Assembly (NCBI RefSeq): GCF_003670115.1
Contig: NZ_QQTY01000001.1
Coordinates: forward strand, 620,001-684,000
DNA length: 64,000 nt
Direction of reading: 5' to 3'
From: Natronorubrum halophilum
GTDB lineage: Archaea > Halobacteriota > Halobacteria > Halobacteriales > Natrialbaceae
The translations under genes were made by a program, and so were the position numbers. The notes beneath the pieces were generated by a model. That model had not been told where the DNA came from, did no database searches, and was given only the letters and a program-made list of their open reading frames with translations. Below, piece by piece: positions 7,593 through 16,495 of the stretch. Every line of letters begins with the position of its first letter. Position 1 is the first letter of the stretch.

Positions 7593-8780
7593 ATGCAGGA
7601 TATCGTACAAGACGCACTCGAGAACGCAGAACAGGAGGCCCGAGAGATGGATGCCGACATGGACGACGACGAGTTCGGCGATCCACGAATCGTCATCGTC
7701 GGCTGTGGCGGTGCGGGTAACAATACGATCAACCGGCTGTATAACATCGGCGTCGACGGTGCCGATACCGTGGCGATCAACACGGACAAACAGCACCTCA
7801 AAATGATCGAGGCCGACACGAAGATCCTCGTCGGCAAGTCGCTCACGAACGGTCTCGGCGCTGGCGGTGACCCCTCGATGGGCGAACGCGCCACCGAGAT
7901 GGCACAAGGGACGATCAAGGAGGTTCTCGGAGACGCCGACCTCGTATTCGTGACCGCGGGCATGGGTGGCGGAACCGGTACCGGTGCCGCCCCCGTCGTC
8001 TCCGAAATCGCCAAAGAGCAAGGAGCGATCGTCGTCGGCATGGTCTCGACGCCGTTCAACGTCGAGCGTGCCCGGACGGTGAAAGCCGAGGAAGGTCTCG
8101 AGAAACTGCGCGAGCAGGCCGACTCGATCATCGTGCTCGACAACAACCGGCTGCTCGATTACGTCCCGAACCTCCCGATCGGCAAGGCGTTCTCGGTGAT
8201 GGACCAGATCATCGCCGAGACCGTCAAGGGAATCTCGGAGACCATTACCCAACCCTCGCTGATCAACCTGGACTACGCGGACATGTCCACCATCATGAAC
8301 CAGGGTGGCGTCGCCGTCATGCTGGTCGGTGAGACCCAGGACAAGAACAAGAGCGACGAGGTCGTCAAGGACGCGATGAACCACCCGCTGCTCGACGTCG
8401 ACTATCGTGGTGCCTCGGGCGGACTCGTCCACATCACCGGCGGCCCGGACCTCACGCTCAAAGAGGCAGAGGGAATCGCAGACAACATCACCGAGCGCCT
8501 CGAGGCCTCGGCGAACGTCATCTGGGGCGCTCGGATCCAGGAGAACTACAAGGGCAAAGTCCGCGTCATGGCGATCATGACCGGCGTACAAAGCGCCCAG
8601 GTTCTCGGTCCGACGACGCAGAAACAAGCCGACAAATCGCGCCAGAGCATCGAAGGCGTGAAAAGCGCCGACTTCGACGCGAGCAACAACGTCAAAGAGA
8701 CCGGCACCGGATACGGAGCCCACAGCGACGGTGGCCGCGACGAAGTCGAGAAACAAAACGGCGTCGACGTAATCCGATAA
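7593..8780 (+). CDS. ftsZ2: FtsZ2 cell-division tubulin homologue
   Basis: A 395-residue FtsZ. After an acidic N-terminus, residues about 31-45 contain the nucleotide-binding segment [14 protein letters not shown], and the tubulin signature [10 protein letters not shown] lies near residue 130. The T7 loop region is seen around NLDYADM. The C-terminal domain ends with an acidic tail. Haloarchaea have two FtsZ proteins; linkage to cdrS upstream and ncsA downstream identifies this one as FtsZ2, which constricts the division ring together with FtsZ1. Expression is expected to be tuned by CdrS. The start 2 bases after the cdrS stop suggests translational coupling. Confidence 0.96.
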   Translation: MQDIVQDALENAEQEAREMDADMDDDEFGDPRIVIVGCGGAGNNTINRLYNIGVDGADTVAINTDKQHLKMIEADTKILVGKSLTNGLGAGGDPSMGERATEMAQGTIKEVLGDADLVFVTAGMGGGTGTGAAPVVSEIAKEQGAIVVGMVSTPFNVERARTVKAEEGLEKLREQADSIIVLDNNRLLDYVPNLPIGKAFSVMDQIIAETVKGISETITQPSLINLDYADMSTIMNQGGVAVMLVGETQDKNKSDEVVKDAMNHPLLDVDYRGASGGLVHITGGPDLTLKEAEGIADNITERLEASANVIWGARIQENYKGKVRVMAIMTGVQSAQVLGPTTQKQADKSRQSIEGVKSADFDASNNVKETGTGYGAHSDGGRDEVEKQNGVDVIR

Positions 8781-8800
8781 TCGGCAGAGACACAGCGTAC

Positions 8801-8947
8801 GGACACGACACACCACCCGCTGTACACGACACACCACCCGCTGTACACGACACACCACCCGCTGTACACGACACACCACCCGCTGTACACGACACACCAC
8901 CCGCTGTACACGACACACCACCCGCTGTACACGACACACCACCTGCC
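8801..8947. repeat. Seven-copy 21-bp tandem repeat downstream of ftsZ2
   Basis: The 21-base unit GTACACGACACACCACCCGC+T is repeated head to tail. Copies begin at 8801, 8822, 8843, 8864, 8885, 8906 and 8927. Copies 2-6 are identical; the first has one changed base (GG for GT at its start) and the last ends in a diverged CTGCC. The array starts 21 bases after the ftsZ2 stop. The unit is a multiple of 3, so reading frames stay open through it on both strands, but no credible gene covers it. It has no inverted symmetry. Confidence 0.95.
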
Positions 8948-9138
8948 GATTGGCGGTTCGTTTTGCCGTTCCGTATTTTGAATCCGCTCCGCTCGAGAGT
9001 CGCAACACTCGTATCGGTATCGCAGTTATCGCGGACCGGGGCTACTAACGTTCGCACCCGTCTTTGCTGCTGATCGAAGAGTTCGTTTACAGTCGTATAC
9101 GGACGAGATACCGAAAGTTGACCGGCCGCGTTCGCGGC

Positions 9139-10098
9139 TCAAGCCAGCGACTCGAGCAACGAACACTTCCGACAGATCTCTCGGGTCGTCGTCGAGCCAC
9201 ACTCGACGCACGCTTGCAGGTCGGCACCGTCGCCGCCGCTGAACTCGTCGGAGAGAATGCTGGCGAGTTCCTCGTAGCCCGAGAGGATGGAGTGACGAGT
9301 TCCCGGATGGTTCTCCTCCAGACCGTAGAGCAGTCGCTGGATCTCGCCGCGGTAGGCCTCGCTCGAGTGGGGACATTCCGTGATGTGGGCCGGAAGATCG
9401 TTGAGGTGGGCGTAGAGGGCGATTTCCTTCTCCGGGACGTCCCGAAGGGGTTTCGCGCGCGGGACGAACTCGTCTTGCTCGTCGCGTTCGGATAGCGGTC
9501 CCAGACTGGCCTCGAAGTGCTTCGCGATCTGTTCGACGTCACCCTCGAGGAAGTTCATCAGGGCCGACTGGGCCTCGTCGTCCAGGTTGTGCCCCGTGAG
9601 CAGGATGTCCGCCTCGAGTTCGTCGGCGTATTTCGACAGCAGATCCCGCCGGAAGACGCCGCAGTAGGCACAGGCCGCCATGTTCTCGGGGTCGTCCTCG
9701 ACGACGTCGTCCATCTGAACCCCGAACTCCTCCTCGTAGCTGACGACCTCGTGGTCGATCTCGAGGTCGTCGGTGAGTTCGATGCAGGCCTCGAGGCTCT
9801 TGTCCCGGTAGCCCTCGATGCCCTCGTGGATCGTGAGCCCCACGAGTTCGATACGGGGATCCTTCGCGAAGGTGTCGTGAAGGATCCGCGTGAGGACGAC
9901 GCTGTCCTTGCCGCCGGAGAGGCCGATTACCCACGTCTGGGGGTTGTCGGGCGTCGCGTCGTGTGGGACGAGATCGTCCCGCCGCACCCGTCGGCGCACC
10001 CGCTTCTCGACCGACTCCCGAAAGTGATCCGCACAGAGGTGCGCCCCCGAGTAGGCAGCGTGCATGACCGCCTCCTCGTCACACCGGTTACAGTCCAT
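9139..10098 (-). CDS. ncsA: NcsA-like tRNA thiolation enzyme (PP-loop ATPase)
   Basis: A 319-residue member of the TtcA/Ncs6/CTU1 family. It has an N-terminal zinc-binding CNRC pair (residues 3-6) with later His/Cys, the PP-loop IGLSGGKDSVVL near residue 57 that activates the target base with ATP, a central CAYCG motif, LLTGHNLDDEAQ, and a C-terminal zinc ribbon (CVECG ... CRKC). In Haloferax NcsA works with SAMP2 ubiquitin-like protein to make 2-thiouridine in tRNA-Lys. It converges on ftsZ2, an arrangement known in other haloarchaea. Length is normal. Confidence 0.93.
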   Translation of the reverse strand: MDCNRCDEEAVMHAAYSGAHLCADHFRESVEKRVRRRVRRDDLVPHDATPDNPQTWVIGLSGGKDSVVLTRILHDTFAKDPRIELVGLTIHEGIEGYRDKSLEACIELTDDLEIDHEVVSYEEEFGVQMDDVVEDDPENMAACAYCGVFRRDLLSKYADELEADILLTGHNLDDEAQSALMNFLEGDVEQIAKHFEASLGPLSERDEQDEFVPRAKPLRDVPEKEIALYAHLNDLPAHITECPHSSEAYRGEIQRLLYGLEENHPGTRHSILSGYEELASILSDEFSGGDGADLQACVECGSTTTREICRKCSLLESLA

Positions 10099-10306
10099 TA
10101 ACGGTCCGTTGTCGTCCCCAGTCCATCACGGTTTCGCTGCGAGAACGCGAACGACTGCGTCGCAGGGTGAACGGGCGTTCGTGAAGAGTGTTGCACTGAT
10201 TCCGTAAACGACCGGTTGTCCGCTTCAGGCGGTGTTATCGTGACCGTTTCAACTACCACAACTGTCAATGGAACTGTCTTTTTGACACCCTCGAGACCGC
10301 GAGAGT

Positions 10307-11011
10307 ATGACGATGTACGACAGGTCGCCGTCGACCGACTATCGTCCGATCAACGAGTTCGACAGCGGTTTCGGCTGGCTCGCACATCCGCAAGAGATCG
10401 GAATGCGGGCGAGTCACGCGCTCGTCGGTGAGCGAGACCGGGTCTGGCTGTTCGACCCGCTCGAGGCATTCGGAATCGAGGACGAACTCGAAACGTTCGG
10501 CGAGGTCGCAGGCGTCGTCGTCTGCTCGGACTATCACGCCCGCGACGCGGGGACATTTGCACGCCGATACGACGTTCCCGTATTCGTCCCGCCGTGGAGC
10601 GACCGGGTTCCCAGCCAGTTGGAAGACGTCTCACTCGAGATCGTTGACGGCGAGATCGGGACGTCGGGGTTCTCGATCCGCGAGGCGAGTCCGTTCCCGG
10701 GGTGGAGCGAGGCGGTAGCCTACCGGCGGTCGGATGCGACGCTCTACGTTCCGGACCTGCTCGGGACGGCACCCCTCTATCTCGCGGGCGACGAACGCCT
10801 CGCCCTCTACCTTTTATGCCGCCTCACACCGCCAACGGCTGCGTTTGCAGGGATCGCCCTGGAGCGAATCCTCGTGGGTCACGGGACCGGCGTATTCGAT
10901 GACGCGACGGGTGCGCTCGCGACCGCGTTCGAGAGTTCGCGCCGCGGGTTCCCCCGCACCCTGCTGACAAATGGCGGTCCGCAACTGCGGGCGCTCGCGG
11001 ATGCGCTCTGA
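10307..11011 (+). CDS. Haloarchaeal protein resembling a degenerate metallo-beta-lactamase fold
   Basis: A 234-residue soluble protein. Segments such as ALVGERDRVWLFDPL, VVVCSDYHARDAGTFARRY and RILVGHGTGVFDD are arranged like an MBL-fold hydrolase, where HxHxDH and a later GH are normally found. Here the first motif is reduced to DYHARD, so metal binding and catalysis are doubtful. No function is assigned. The start could be either of two close ATGs (10307 or 10313). It is preceded by a 200-base gap after ncsA on the opposite strand, which would carry both promoters. Confidence 0.75.
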   Translation: MTMYDRSPSTDYRPINEFDSGFGWLAHPQEIGMRASHALVGERDRVWLFDPLEAFGIEDELETFGEVAGVVVCSDYHARDAGTFARRYDVPVFVPPWSDRVPSQLEDVSLEIVDGEIGTSGFSIREASPFPGWSEAVAYRRSDATLYVPDLLGTAPLYLAGDERLALYLLCRLTPPTAAFAGIALERILVGHGTGVFDDATGALATAFESSRRGFPRTLLTNGGPQLRALADAL

Positions 11012-11091
11012 AACCGGAGCTACCGCCAGCGACCGCGCGCCACCGTGCCCTGCGAATCGACGACCGAGATCCCCTCTCGCTTCCCGATCCG

Positions 11092-11835
11092 TTAGGCCGG
11101 AACTGGTTCTTCCTCGTCCCCATCGACATCTTCGTTCTCCTCGACGGCTTCGGCACCGTCCTCGAGGGCGGTGAGGAGCGTGTCGATATGGCGGTCCCGA
11201 CTCGCTGAGGAGAATAGTTCGTGGCCGCCGTCGTAGAGGACGACGTGTTCGGCGGGAACCCGCTCGCCGATCGGACGCAAACTGACGACGGGGTCGCGAA
11301 GCGAACAGAAGACGACCGCGTCGTGGTCGATCGTCAGCAACTCTTCTTGCCCGCGACGGGTTTCCCGGACGAACGCTGGCGACACCCACCGCGGCGTCGT
11401 CGCGATCTGGTGGTCGGTCGCCCGCTCGCCGAGAGTCTCTCGGTCCATTTCGCCGACCGGCACGCAGGGGAGCGTCGTCGGCAGTTTCGACACCGCATCC
11501 ACCAGCAGCGCCGGATAGGCCTCGCTGTACCCCCACCACGGGCTCAGGTAGACGTGGTTTTCCGCGCCGTCGAGCGCCTGGGCGATCAGCGCGCCCGCGC
11601 TGTGGCCGAGGAGCTGGTACCCATCGAGATCGACGACGTACTCGGCGATCGGCTCGAGCCAGTCAGCTTTGAAGTCGTCGATGTTCGTGGGGAGTTCGAA
11701 CGCGTGAACGCGGTAGCCCGCATCCGTGAGCTTTCCGATGAGCCAGCTTACGTTCTCGTGGGTCCAGCGGTTTCCCCAGCCCATAACGAAGACGAGTTCG
11801 TTCTCGTCGTCCTCGTTGAAGATTCGGTGTCTCAT
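11092..11835 (-). CDS. Alpha/beta-hydrolase fold protein
   Basis: A 247-residue single-domain alpha/beta hydrolase. The nucleophile elbow is LLGHSAGALIAQ near residue 75, with Ser as nucleophile; CSLRDPVVS near residue 178 can supply the acid, and YDGGHELF near residue 205 the histidine. An acidic tail (about 25 residues) follows. The ATG at 11835 is preferred to a TTG 24 bases upstream, because an AT-rich TTTTTTATTG box lies about 30-35 bases before it, fitting a near-leaderless mRNA. Substrate unknown; no operon partner. Confidence 0.83.
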   Translation of the reverse strand: MRHRIFNEDDENELVFVMGWGNRWTHENVSWLIGKLTDAGYRVHAFELPTNIDDFKADWLEPIAEYVVDLDGYQLLGHSAGALIAQALDGAENHVYLSPWWGYSEAYPALLVDAVSKLPTTLPCVPVGEMDRETLGERATDHQIATTPRWVSPAFVRETRRGQEELLTIDHDAVVFCSLRDPVVSLRPIGERVPAEHVVLYDGGHELFSSASRDRHIDTLLTALEDGAEAVEENEDVDGDEEEPVPA

Positions 11836-11993
11836 AGGGGTTCGTTCGCCGGGAATCAATAAAAAAGTCCTCTCTTGACACGTGGGTGAGTGCCACGGAC
11901 GAGCGCGGACGACGGCCTTCCGCGAGCGACAACGGCCAGCGAGAGCGAAACCGTTTACGAACAGCTTTCGGGAGGGTATCCCACGTTACGTAC

Positions 11994-12467
11994 ATGTTCG
12001 CGTCTCTGCGCTCCCGCCTCTATCGGCTCGGCTTCAACTGCGTTCCGGCCTACCGCGGAACCGGCGGCCGGGTGACGTACGTCGCCCCCGACTGGCAGGA
12101 GATCCGCGTAAAACTCCCGCTTTCCTGGCGGACGCGCAACTACGTCGGAACGATCTTCGGCGGCAGCATCTACGCCGCTGTCGATCCGTTCTACATGATG
12201 ATGTTGCTGAAAACGCTCGGCGACGTCTACGTCGTCTGGGACAAGGAGGCCGATATCCGCTTCAAAAAGCCCGGACAGGAGACCCTGTACGCGAGGTTTC
12301 GGCTTAGCGACGAGGAACTCGAGGCGATCCGGGCCGAACTCGCAGTCGAGGGAACGGAGTCGATCGACCGCCATTACACCGTTGATCTCGTCGACGCGAA
12401 CGGGACCGTCCACGCGACCGTTCGGAAGACGATCTACATCTCGACCGACGAGACGAAGAAGGTTTGA
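11994..12467 (+). CDS. Hotdog-fold (DUF4442-like) thioesterase-related protein
   Basis: A 157-residue protein. The segment RNYVGTIFGGSIYAAVDPFYMMML (about residues 46-69) is the central helix of the hotdog fold as in DUF4442 proteins, which resemble acyl-CoA thioesterases such as PaaI. A basic N-terminus may contact membrane or cofactor. The ATG at 11994 starts the domain; the frame is open further upstream but that part is arginine-rich and unlikely to be translated. A TTTACG box lies about 38 bases before the ATG. The acyl substrate is unknown. Confidence 0.8.
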   Translation: MFASLRSRLYRLGFNCVPAYRGTGGRVTYVAPDWQEIRVKLPLSWRTRNYVGTIFGGSIYAAVDPFYMMMLLKTLGDVYVVWDKEADIRFKKPGQETLYARFRLSDEELEAIRAELAVEGTESIDRHYTVDLVDANGTVHATVRKTIYISTDETKKV

Positions 12468-12548
12468 GGAACGCGGGCCGGGTCGGCGAGTGCGAGCGAG
12501 TTAGGGATGAGGAAACCGTTTTGCGACTCGAGCACCCACATCCGTCTC

Positions 12549-13226
12549 ATGAGTGGTTTCGAGCGCCGTGACGCGGTCGATCGTCTCGAGGAACTCGTCG
12601 ACACCGTCGAGGAGGAGCGAATGCCCGTCCCGGTCCGGGAGGTGTGGGCCTTCGGCGACGTCGCGCTCGGACTCGATCCCGTCGATCGCCTCGATATCTA
12701 CCTGACGAAGGACATCCTGATGCGAGACGACAGCGATTCGGACACGGCGACGACTGACGGCGGAATGGGCGACGAGTACGACATCGAGGGCGTCGGCAAG
12801 TCCGTTCGGGCCGATTGGGCCGCCGAGTACCCGGAATACCTCCGGGCGAACGCGAACGGCCACGCCGCCCCCGAACGGTGTCTCGCCGCGCACCTGCTCG
12901 GCGAGGTCGACGACGACGATCCGATCCACTTCGAGGTCTGTAACGCGCCCTTCGAGGACAACGTCACCCAACGGTTGCGGGGCGCGAAACTGCGCGAGGA
13001 CTACACCCAGTTGCTCGATCCACGCGGCGTCTGCCTCTGGGCCGAGGGAACCCGAAGCGAGGAGGCCATGCGAAAACTCCGCGAGGGAGAACTGGCGCTG
13101 CCGACGCTCTCGAGCGCGCTGGAGATGCTCGGGTTGGACGGCGAGGAGGCCGAGACGGCAGCGCGTGACCTCCACGCCTGGCGCGAACAGCAGGACGGCG
13201 TAACCGTCCGCGGCGACGTCATCTGA
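12549..13226 (+). CDS. Conserved haloarchaeal protein of unknown function
   Basis: A 225-residue acidic cytoplasmic protein beginning MSGFERRDAVDRLEELVDTV. Recognisable points are PVREVWAFGDVALGLDPVDRLDIYLTKD (residues about 24-51), a GHAAPERCLAAHLLGE segment, and a C-terminal LPTLSSALEMLGLD with a helical end. The early part resembles a nucleotidyltransferase-like strand-helix, but no GS...D...D catalytic triad is visible. It looks like a haloarchaea-specific family (possibly DUF7095; from memory, unverified). Lying on the same strand 81 bases after the hotdog protein, it may share its transcript. Confidence 0.78.
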   Translation: MSGFERRDAVDRLEELVDTVEEERMPVPVREVWAFGDVALGLDPVDRLDIYLTKDILMRDDSDSDTATTDGGMGDEYDIEGVGKSVRADWAAEYPEYLRANANGHAAPERCLAAHLLGEVDDDDPIHFEVCNAPFEDNVTQRLRGAKLREDYTQLLDPRGVCLWAEGTRSEEAMRKLREGELALPTLSSALEMLGLDGEEAETAARDLHAWREQQDGVTVRGDVI

Positions 13227-13329
13227 ACCGGACGGGAGCGCGATCGAATCACGAACGCGATACGGTCGGATCGCGAATCGCCGTCGTCCGCACCGCGACG
13301 GTCGCGAACGCGCGGTTCGGCTCAGTCGA

Positions 13330-14124
13330 TTAATCGATATCGGTTCGCGAGAACCACAGCTGTGCGACGACGAGGAGACCGACCGTTACCGCGACGAGAA
13401 CGCCCGCCCCGACGAGATCGTACGTTCCGTCGAGCAGTATTTCGTTCGGGTCGAAGTATCGCATCGGCGCGATCGCCCCGATCGCTTCGTACTCCGTCCC
13501 CGAGAGCAGCGACTCGAGCATGAACAGGCCGAACGTGATCCCGAGTGCGATGCGCTGGGCGATGCTCGTGCGATCGACGACGACGGAGGCGACCAGCCCG
13601 ATTCCGGCGCAGGCGAAGAGATAGGGGATCGAGAGGAGGTGTACGGCCGCCAGATCCGCAGCCGAGATCGGTTCGTCGATCAGCGCCGCCGCCGCGTAGA
13701 TGACGAGCGGCGTGATGACGTTGACGACGACGATCGGTACGGCCAGCGAGGCGAACTTCTCGGCGACCATCCGAGCCCGCGAGATCGGCATCGACAGCAA
13801 GATATCCATCCGGCCGCGCTCGACGTCGCTGGCGACCGTCCCGGCCGCGAGGTAAGCGAGGTAGAGCCCGAGCAGGATCGTCCAGCCGAAGATGTAGAGT
13901 TCGAAGGCGAGAAAGCCCTCGAGGGACGCCATCGTCCGGATGTCGAACAGCTGAATAACTCCCTCGGGGTAGGCCTGTAGAAACTCCTCGTCCACGTCCT
14001 CGAAGGACCCGCTGAACGAGGGATAGATCCAGATGACGACGACCGCCAGCAGCGACATCGCGATCGAGAGGTAGACGCTGCCCGTGAGACGGTGACGACC
14101 GTCGTAACGGGAGAGTTCAAGCAT
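13330..14124 (-). CDS. ABC-2 type transporter permease
   Basis: A 264-residue protein with six predicted membrane helices (about residues 15-37, 75-98, 120-145, 155-180, 190-212 and 235-255). The loop AAGTVASDVERGRMDILLSMPISRARMVAEKF is the usual ABC-2 permease coupling segment between helices 2 and 3. It overlaps the ATPase gene by 8 bases, so they are translated together and form one exporter, which should assemble as two permeases plus two ATPases. Haloarchaeal pairs of this kind are often annotated as multidrug, copper or bacitracin exporters; nothing here decides the substrate. Confidence 0.9.
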   Translation of the reverse strand: MLELSRYDGRHRLTGSVYLSIAMSLLAVVVIWIYPSFSGSFEDVDEEFLQAYPEGVIQLFDIRTMASLEGFLAFELYIFGWTILLGLYLAYLAAGTVASDVERGRMDILLSMPISRARMVAEKFASLAVPIVVVNVITPLVIYAAAALIDEPISAADLAAVHLLSIPYLFACAGIGLVASVVVDRTSIAQRIALGITFGLFMLESLLSGTEYEAIGAIAPMRYFDPNEILLDGTYDLVGAGVLVAVTVGLLVVAQLWFSRTDID

Positions 14125-15103
14125 CGTCGGTCACCCCCGTCGGACTCGGCTGCTGTTCGGGCTCATCCCCTGCACCTTCGCCGCCGTAAAAGCGCATGAA
14201 GACGTCCTCGAGGGGAGCCTCCTCGAGCGACAGATCGAGCAAACGGTACTCCCGCAGGCGCTCGAGCAGGACGTTGACGTCACCGGTGAACGTGAACGTA
14301 CACTCGGTAAACGTCGCCGGCGACGGCGGTGAGGCGGGTTCTTCGTTCCCGCTCGGTTCCAGACTCGTCTCGAGATCGTGGACGCCGTCGATCTCGAGCG
14401 TCTCGACCGGGATCGGATCGGGTGCGCGCAGGCGGACGACCTTCCCGCTGCGGTCGAGTAACGATTCGACGGGTTCGACCGCGACGAGCCGTCCGTTCCG
14501 GATGATTCCGACGCGATCACAGAGCCGTCGCACCTCGCCCAAAATGTGCGACGAGAAAAAGACCGTCAGGCCTCGCTCTCGTTCGCGACGGAGGAACTCG
14601 GCGAAGCGCTGTTGCATCAGGGGGTCGAGTCCACCCGTCGGCTCGTCGAGTATCACCAGGTCCGGATCGTGCATGAACGTCGTTACGAGGCCGAGTTTCC
14701 GGACGTTACCATGGGAGTAGTCCCGAACCTGCCGGTCGAGCGGCGGATCGAACAGTTCAAGCAACTCGTCGCTGCGTTCGTCGCCCTTGATCGAGGCGTG
14801 TAACTCGAGGATCTCCCGGCCCGTCGCGGTCTCGTCGAACGCCGGGCTGTCGGGGAGGTATCCGAGTCGGCGTTTGGCCTCGATGAGTTCGTCTTCGTCG
14901 GTGATGTCGTGTCCGAGCAGTCGGCCCGAACCCGCCGTCGGCGAGAGAAAACCGAGCAGCGTCCGGATCGTCGTCGTCTTGCCGGCACCGTTCGGTCCGA
15001 GGTAGCCGAAAATCTCGCCGCGTTCGACGGCGAACGTCACGCCGTCGTTGGCCAGCACCTCCCCGTAGTCCTTCGTCAGCCCCTCGAGTTCGATCGCAGC
15101 CAT
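14117..15103 (-). CDS. ABC transporter ATP-binding protein
   Basis: A 328-residue ATPase. Walker A is GPNGAGKTTT (about residues 38-47), Walker B is DLVILDEPTGGLDP, and the switch His is in FFSSHILGEV. The signature loop reads YSHGNVRKLGL, departing from the usual LSGGQ but seen in some ABC-2 drug-exporter ATPases. A C-terminal extension of about 100 residues is typical of CcmA-like exporters. The ATG at 15103 (MAAIELEGLTKDYG) is the normal family start; 14 extra upstream residues are unlike the family. It is the first gene of the pair with the permease. Confidence 0.93.
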   Translation of the reverse strand: MAAIELEGLTKDYGEVLANDGVTFAVERGEIFGYLGPNGAGKTTTIRTLLGFLSPTAGSGRLLGHDITDEDELIEAKRRLGYLPDSPAFDETATGREILELHASIKGDERSDELLELFDPPLDRQVRDYSHGNVRKLGLVTTFMHDPDLVILDEPTGGLDPLMQQRFAEFLRRERERGLTVFFSSHILGEVRRLCDRVGIIRNGRLVAVEPVESLLDRSGKVVRLRAPDPIPVETLEIDGVHDLETSLEPSGNEEPASPPSPATFTECTFTFTGDVNVLLERLREYRLLDLSLEEAPLEDVFMRFYGGEGAGDEPEQQPSPTGVTDDA

Positions 15104-15318
15104 GGGAGATCGTTCGACGGCAACCCGTATGTAACCTCTAGACAATCGTGACCGGAACGGAGGTCTCGAGCACCGCGCGGAACTGCTCCCCGCTCCGGGT
15201 CAGACGAATCAGCAACGGAATCTTCCACCGTGCCCGGCTCGTCGCCGCCGCTCAGAGGTTCAGTGACCGCGAGCCAGCTCCCGTAGCGGGGCGAAAGCGC
15301 CGAAAGAAGCGACCCGAA

Positions 15319-16128
15319 CTACGAAATCCGCCCGACGGTGACGAAGAAGGGGACGGACTCCTCGCGGCGGTACGCTCGAGTCCCCATCTGGTCGATCACG
15401 TCGCGGCCCATCTCCCGCCAGGTACTCCGAAGGTCGTCGTACTCGGCTTCGGTCATCGCTCCCGAGAGCATCGTCTCGCGGTCGTCGGCCAGCCCCGCCC
15501 CGGTCGCTTTCCGGCGCGCGGCGGCCAGCGCCCCCTCGCTGTACGGTGGTTCGGTCGTCCGAACGTGATCGTACCGTCTGGTCTCGAACACCTCGAGCCC
15601 CGCATCTTCGAACGCCGCTCGAGCGTCGGCACCGAGCGCGACGTCCGTGGGGACGCCGTCGAGGTAGGCCGTTCTCGCCCGGCGCTCGAGACGGTTTTCG
15701 GCGTCGACGCTCGAGTCTATCTCGACGGCGGCGTTGTCGGGTTCGACCGCTGCGACGAGGTCGGTCGAGACGCGAGCGAACTCCTCGAGCGCGGCCGCGG
15801 GGTCGGGGAGGTTGATCAACAACGCCTGACAGACTACGAGGTCGAAAGTATCGTCGGGAAACGGGAGTCGAAGGGCGTCGCCCGCGACGACTGGGATGGA
15901 CTCGTCGTAGCCGGTAGCTATCTCGAGCAGTTCGCTATCGGCGTCGCAGCCGATCACCGTGGCACCGTCTGACTCCTCGCGGAGGACGCGGCTCAACTCG
16001 CCGGTCCCGCAGCCGACGTCGAGGATTCGGTCGTGGGCTTCGAGAGCCAGCGGCTCGAGGGCGGTTCGGGAGTCGTCCCACATCCCCTCGCGGGTCCGGC
16101 GCAGGTAGTCCTCGGAGAACTCGCGCAC
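15319..16128 (-). CDS. SAM-dependent methyltransferase
   Basis: A 269-residue class I methyltransferase. Motif I ILDVGCGTGELS (about residues 34-45) binds S-adenosylmethionine, followed by VIGCDADSELLE, then VVAGDALRLPFPDDTFDLVVCQ, the usual motif II/III area of Methyltransf_11 proteins. The frame stays open for another 83 codons upstream, but those codons run through several hairpins and read as arginine-rich junk; a GTG at 16128 with a TTTTTAC box about 30 bases upstream gives a sensible leaderless start (VREFSEDYLRR). The acceptor molecule is unknown. Confidence 0.83.
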   Translation of the reverse strand: MREFSEDYLRRTREGMWDDSRTALEPLALEAHDRILDVGCGTGELSRVLREESDGATVIGCDADSELLEIATGYDESIPVVAGDALRLPFPDDTFDLVVCQALLINLPDPAAALEEFARVSTDLVAAVEPDNAAVEIDSSVDAENRLERRARTAYLDGVPTDVALGADARAAFEDAGLEVFETRRYDHVRTTEPPYSEGALAAARRKATGAGLADDRETMLSGAMTEAEYDDLRSTWREMGRDVIDQMGTRAYRREESVPFFVTVGRIS

Positions 16129-16187
16129 GGGTCGTCGTAGAAGCGTCTCGAGTAAAAACGGGTCGATTTTCGGTTCGAATCCGGTCC

Positions 16188-16358
16188 GTCGCTTGCTCGA
16201 GCCCAGCAAGCGACCTCCCACTTCGGGCCGACTGGACGGCGGGCGGTGGCGCGTGCTGGGTCGCGATTCACGCAGCGCTGCGTGAATCGCGGCACGAACA
16301 CGTGCGAGGTTGTCGCGAACGAAGTTAGTGACAGCGTGGAAGACGCTCCGCGTCTTCC
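16188..16358. repeat. Cluster of three perfect hairpins
   Basis: Three inverted repeats in 170 bases: 16188-16214 (10-base arms, 7-base loop), 16262-16291 (a loopless 30-base perfect palindrome, arms CGCGATTCACGCAGC), and 16338-16358 (9-base arms, 3-base loop). They sit upstream of the methyltransferase, before the dispersed palindromic element. Their function is unknown; together they form a structured non-coding tract. Confidence 0.8.
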
Positions 16359-16410
16359 TGTGGATGAGCGAGTGCAACGAGTGAATCGGCTGAGCAGGGT
16401 GTGGCTATCC

Positions 16411-16495
16411 CTATAGTAGCCACTGAAAGTCAATGCACACCTGATCGCACAGCTGTCGTGCGATCAGGTGTGAATCGTTTCAGGTGTTACGATAG
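16411..16495. repeat. Dispersed palindromic element, copy A
   Basis: An element of about 85 bases whose two 40-base halves are imperfect inverted repeats. The core is perfect: 15-base arms at 16436-16450 (CACACCTGATCGCAC) and 16458-16472, with a 7-base loop. The outer parts contain CACTGAAA on one side and TTTCAG on the other. A second, diverged copy with the same order of parts lies at 54961-55041, so this is a repeat family. Confidence 0.85.

Noticed and set aside
7395-9008. A 537-codon open frame on the minus strand opposite cdrS/ftsZ2
   Set aside because: It is the antisense of a clear ftsZ2 gene, kept open by GC-rich codon bias and by the in-frame tandem repeat; its residues show no family pattern.
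8546-9057. Repeat-containing proteins (YSGWCVV or GGVSCTA units) encoded by the 21-bp array
   Set aside because: The repeat is open in several frames because its unit is a multiple of three; no frame has a proper start or promoter, so a repeat protein is unlikely.
16129-16377. N-terminal extension of the methyltransferase by 83 residues
   Set aside because: The extension runs through several perfect hairpins and is rich in Arg and Ser, while a GTG with a TATA box in place gives a normal family start.
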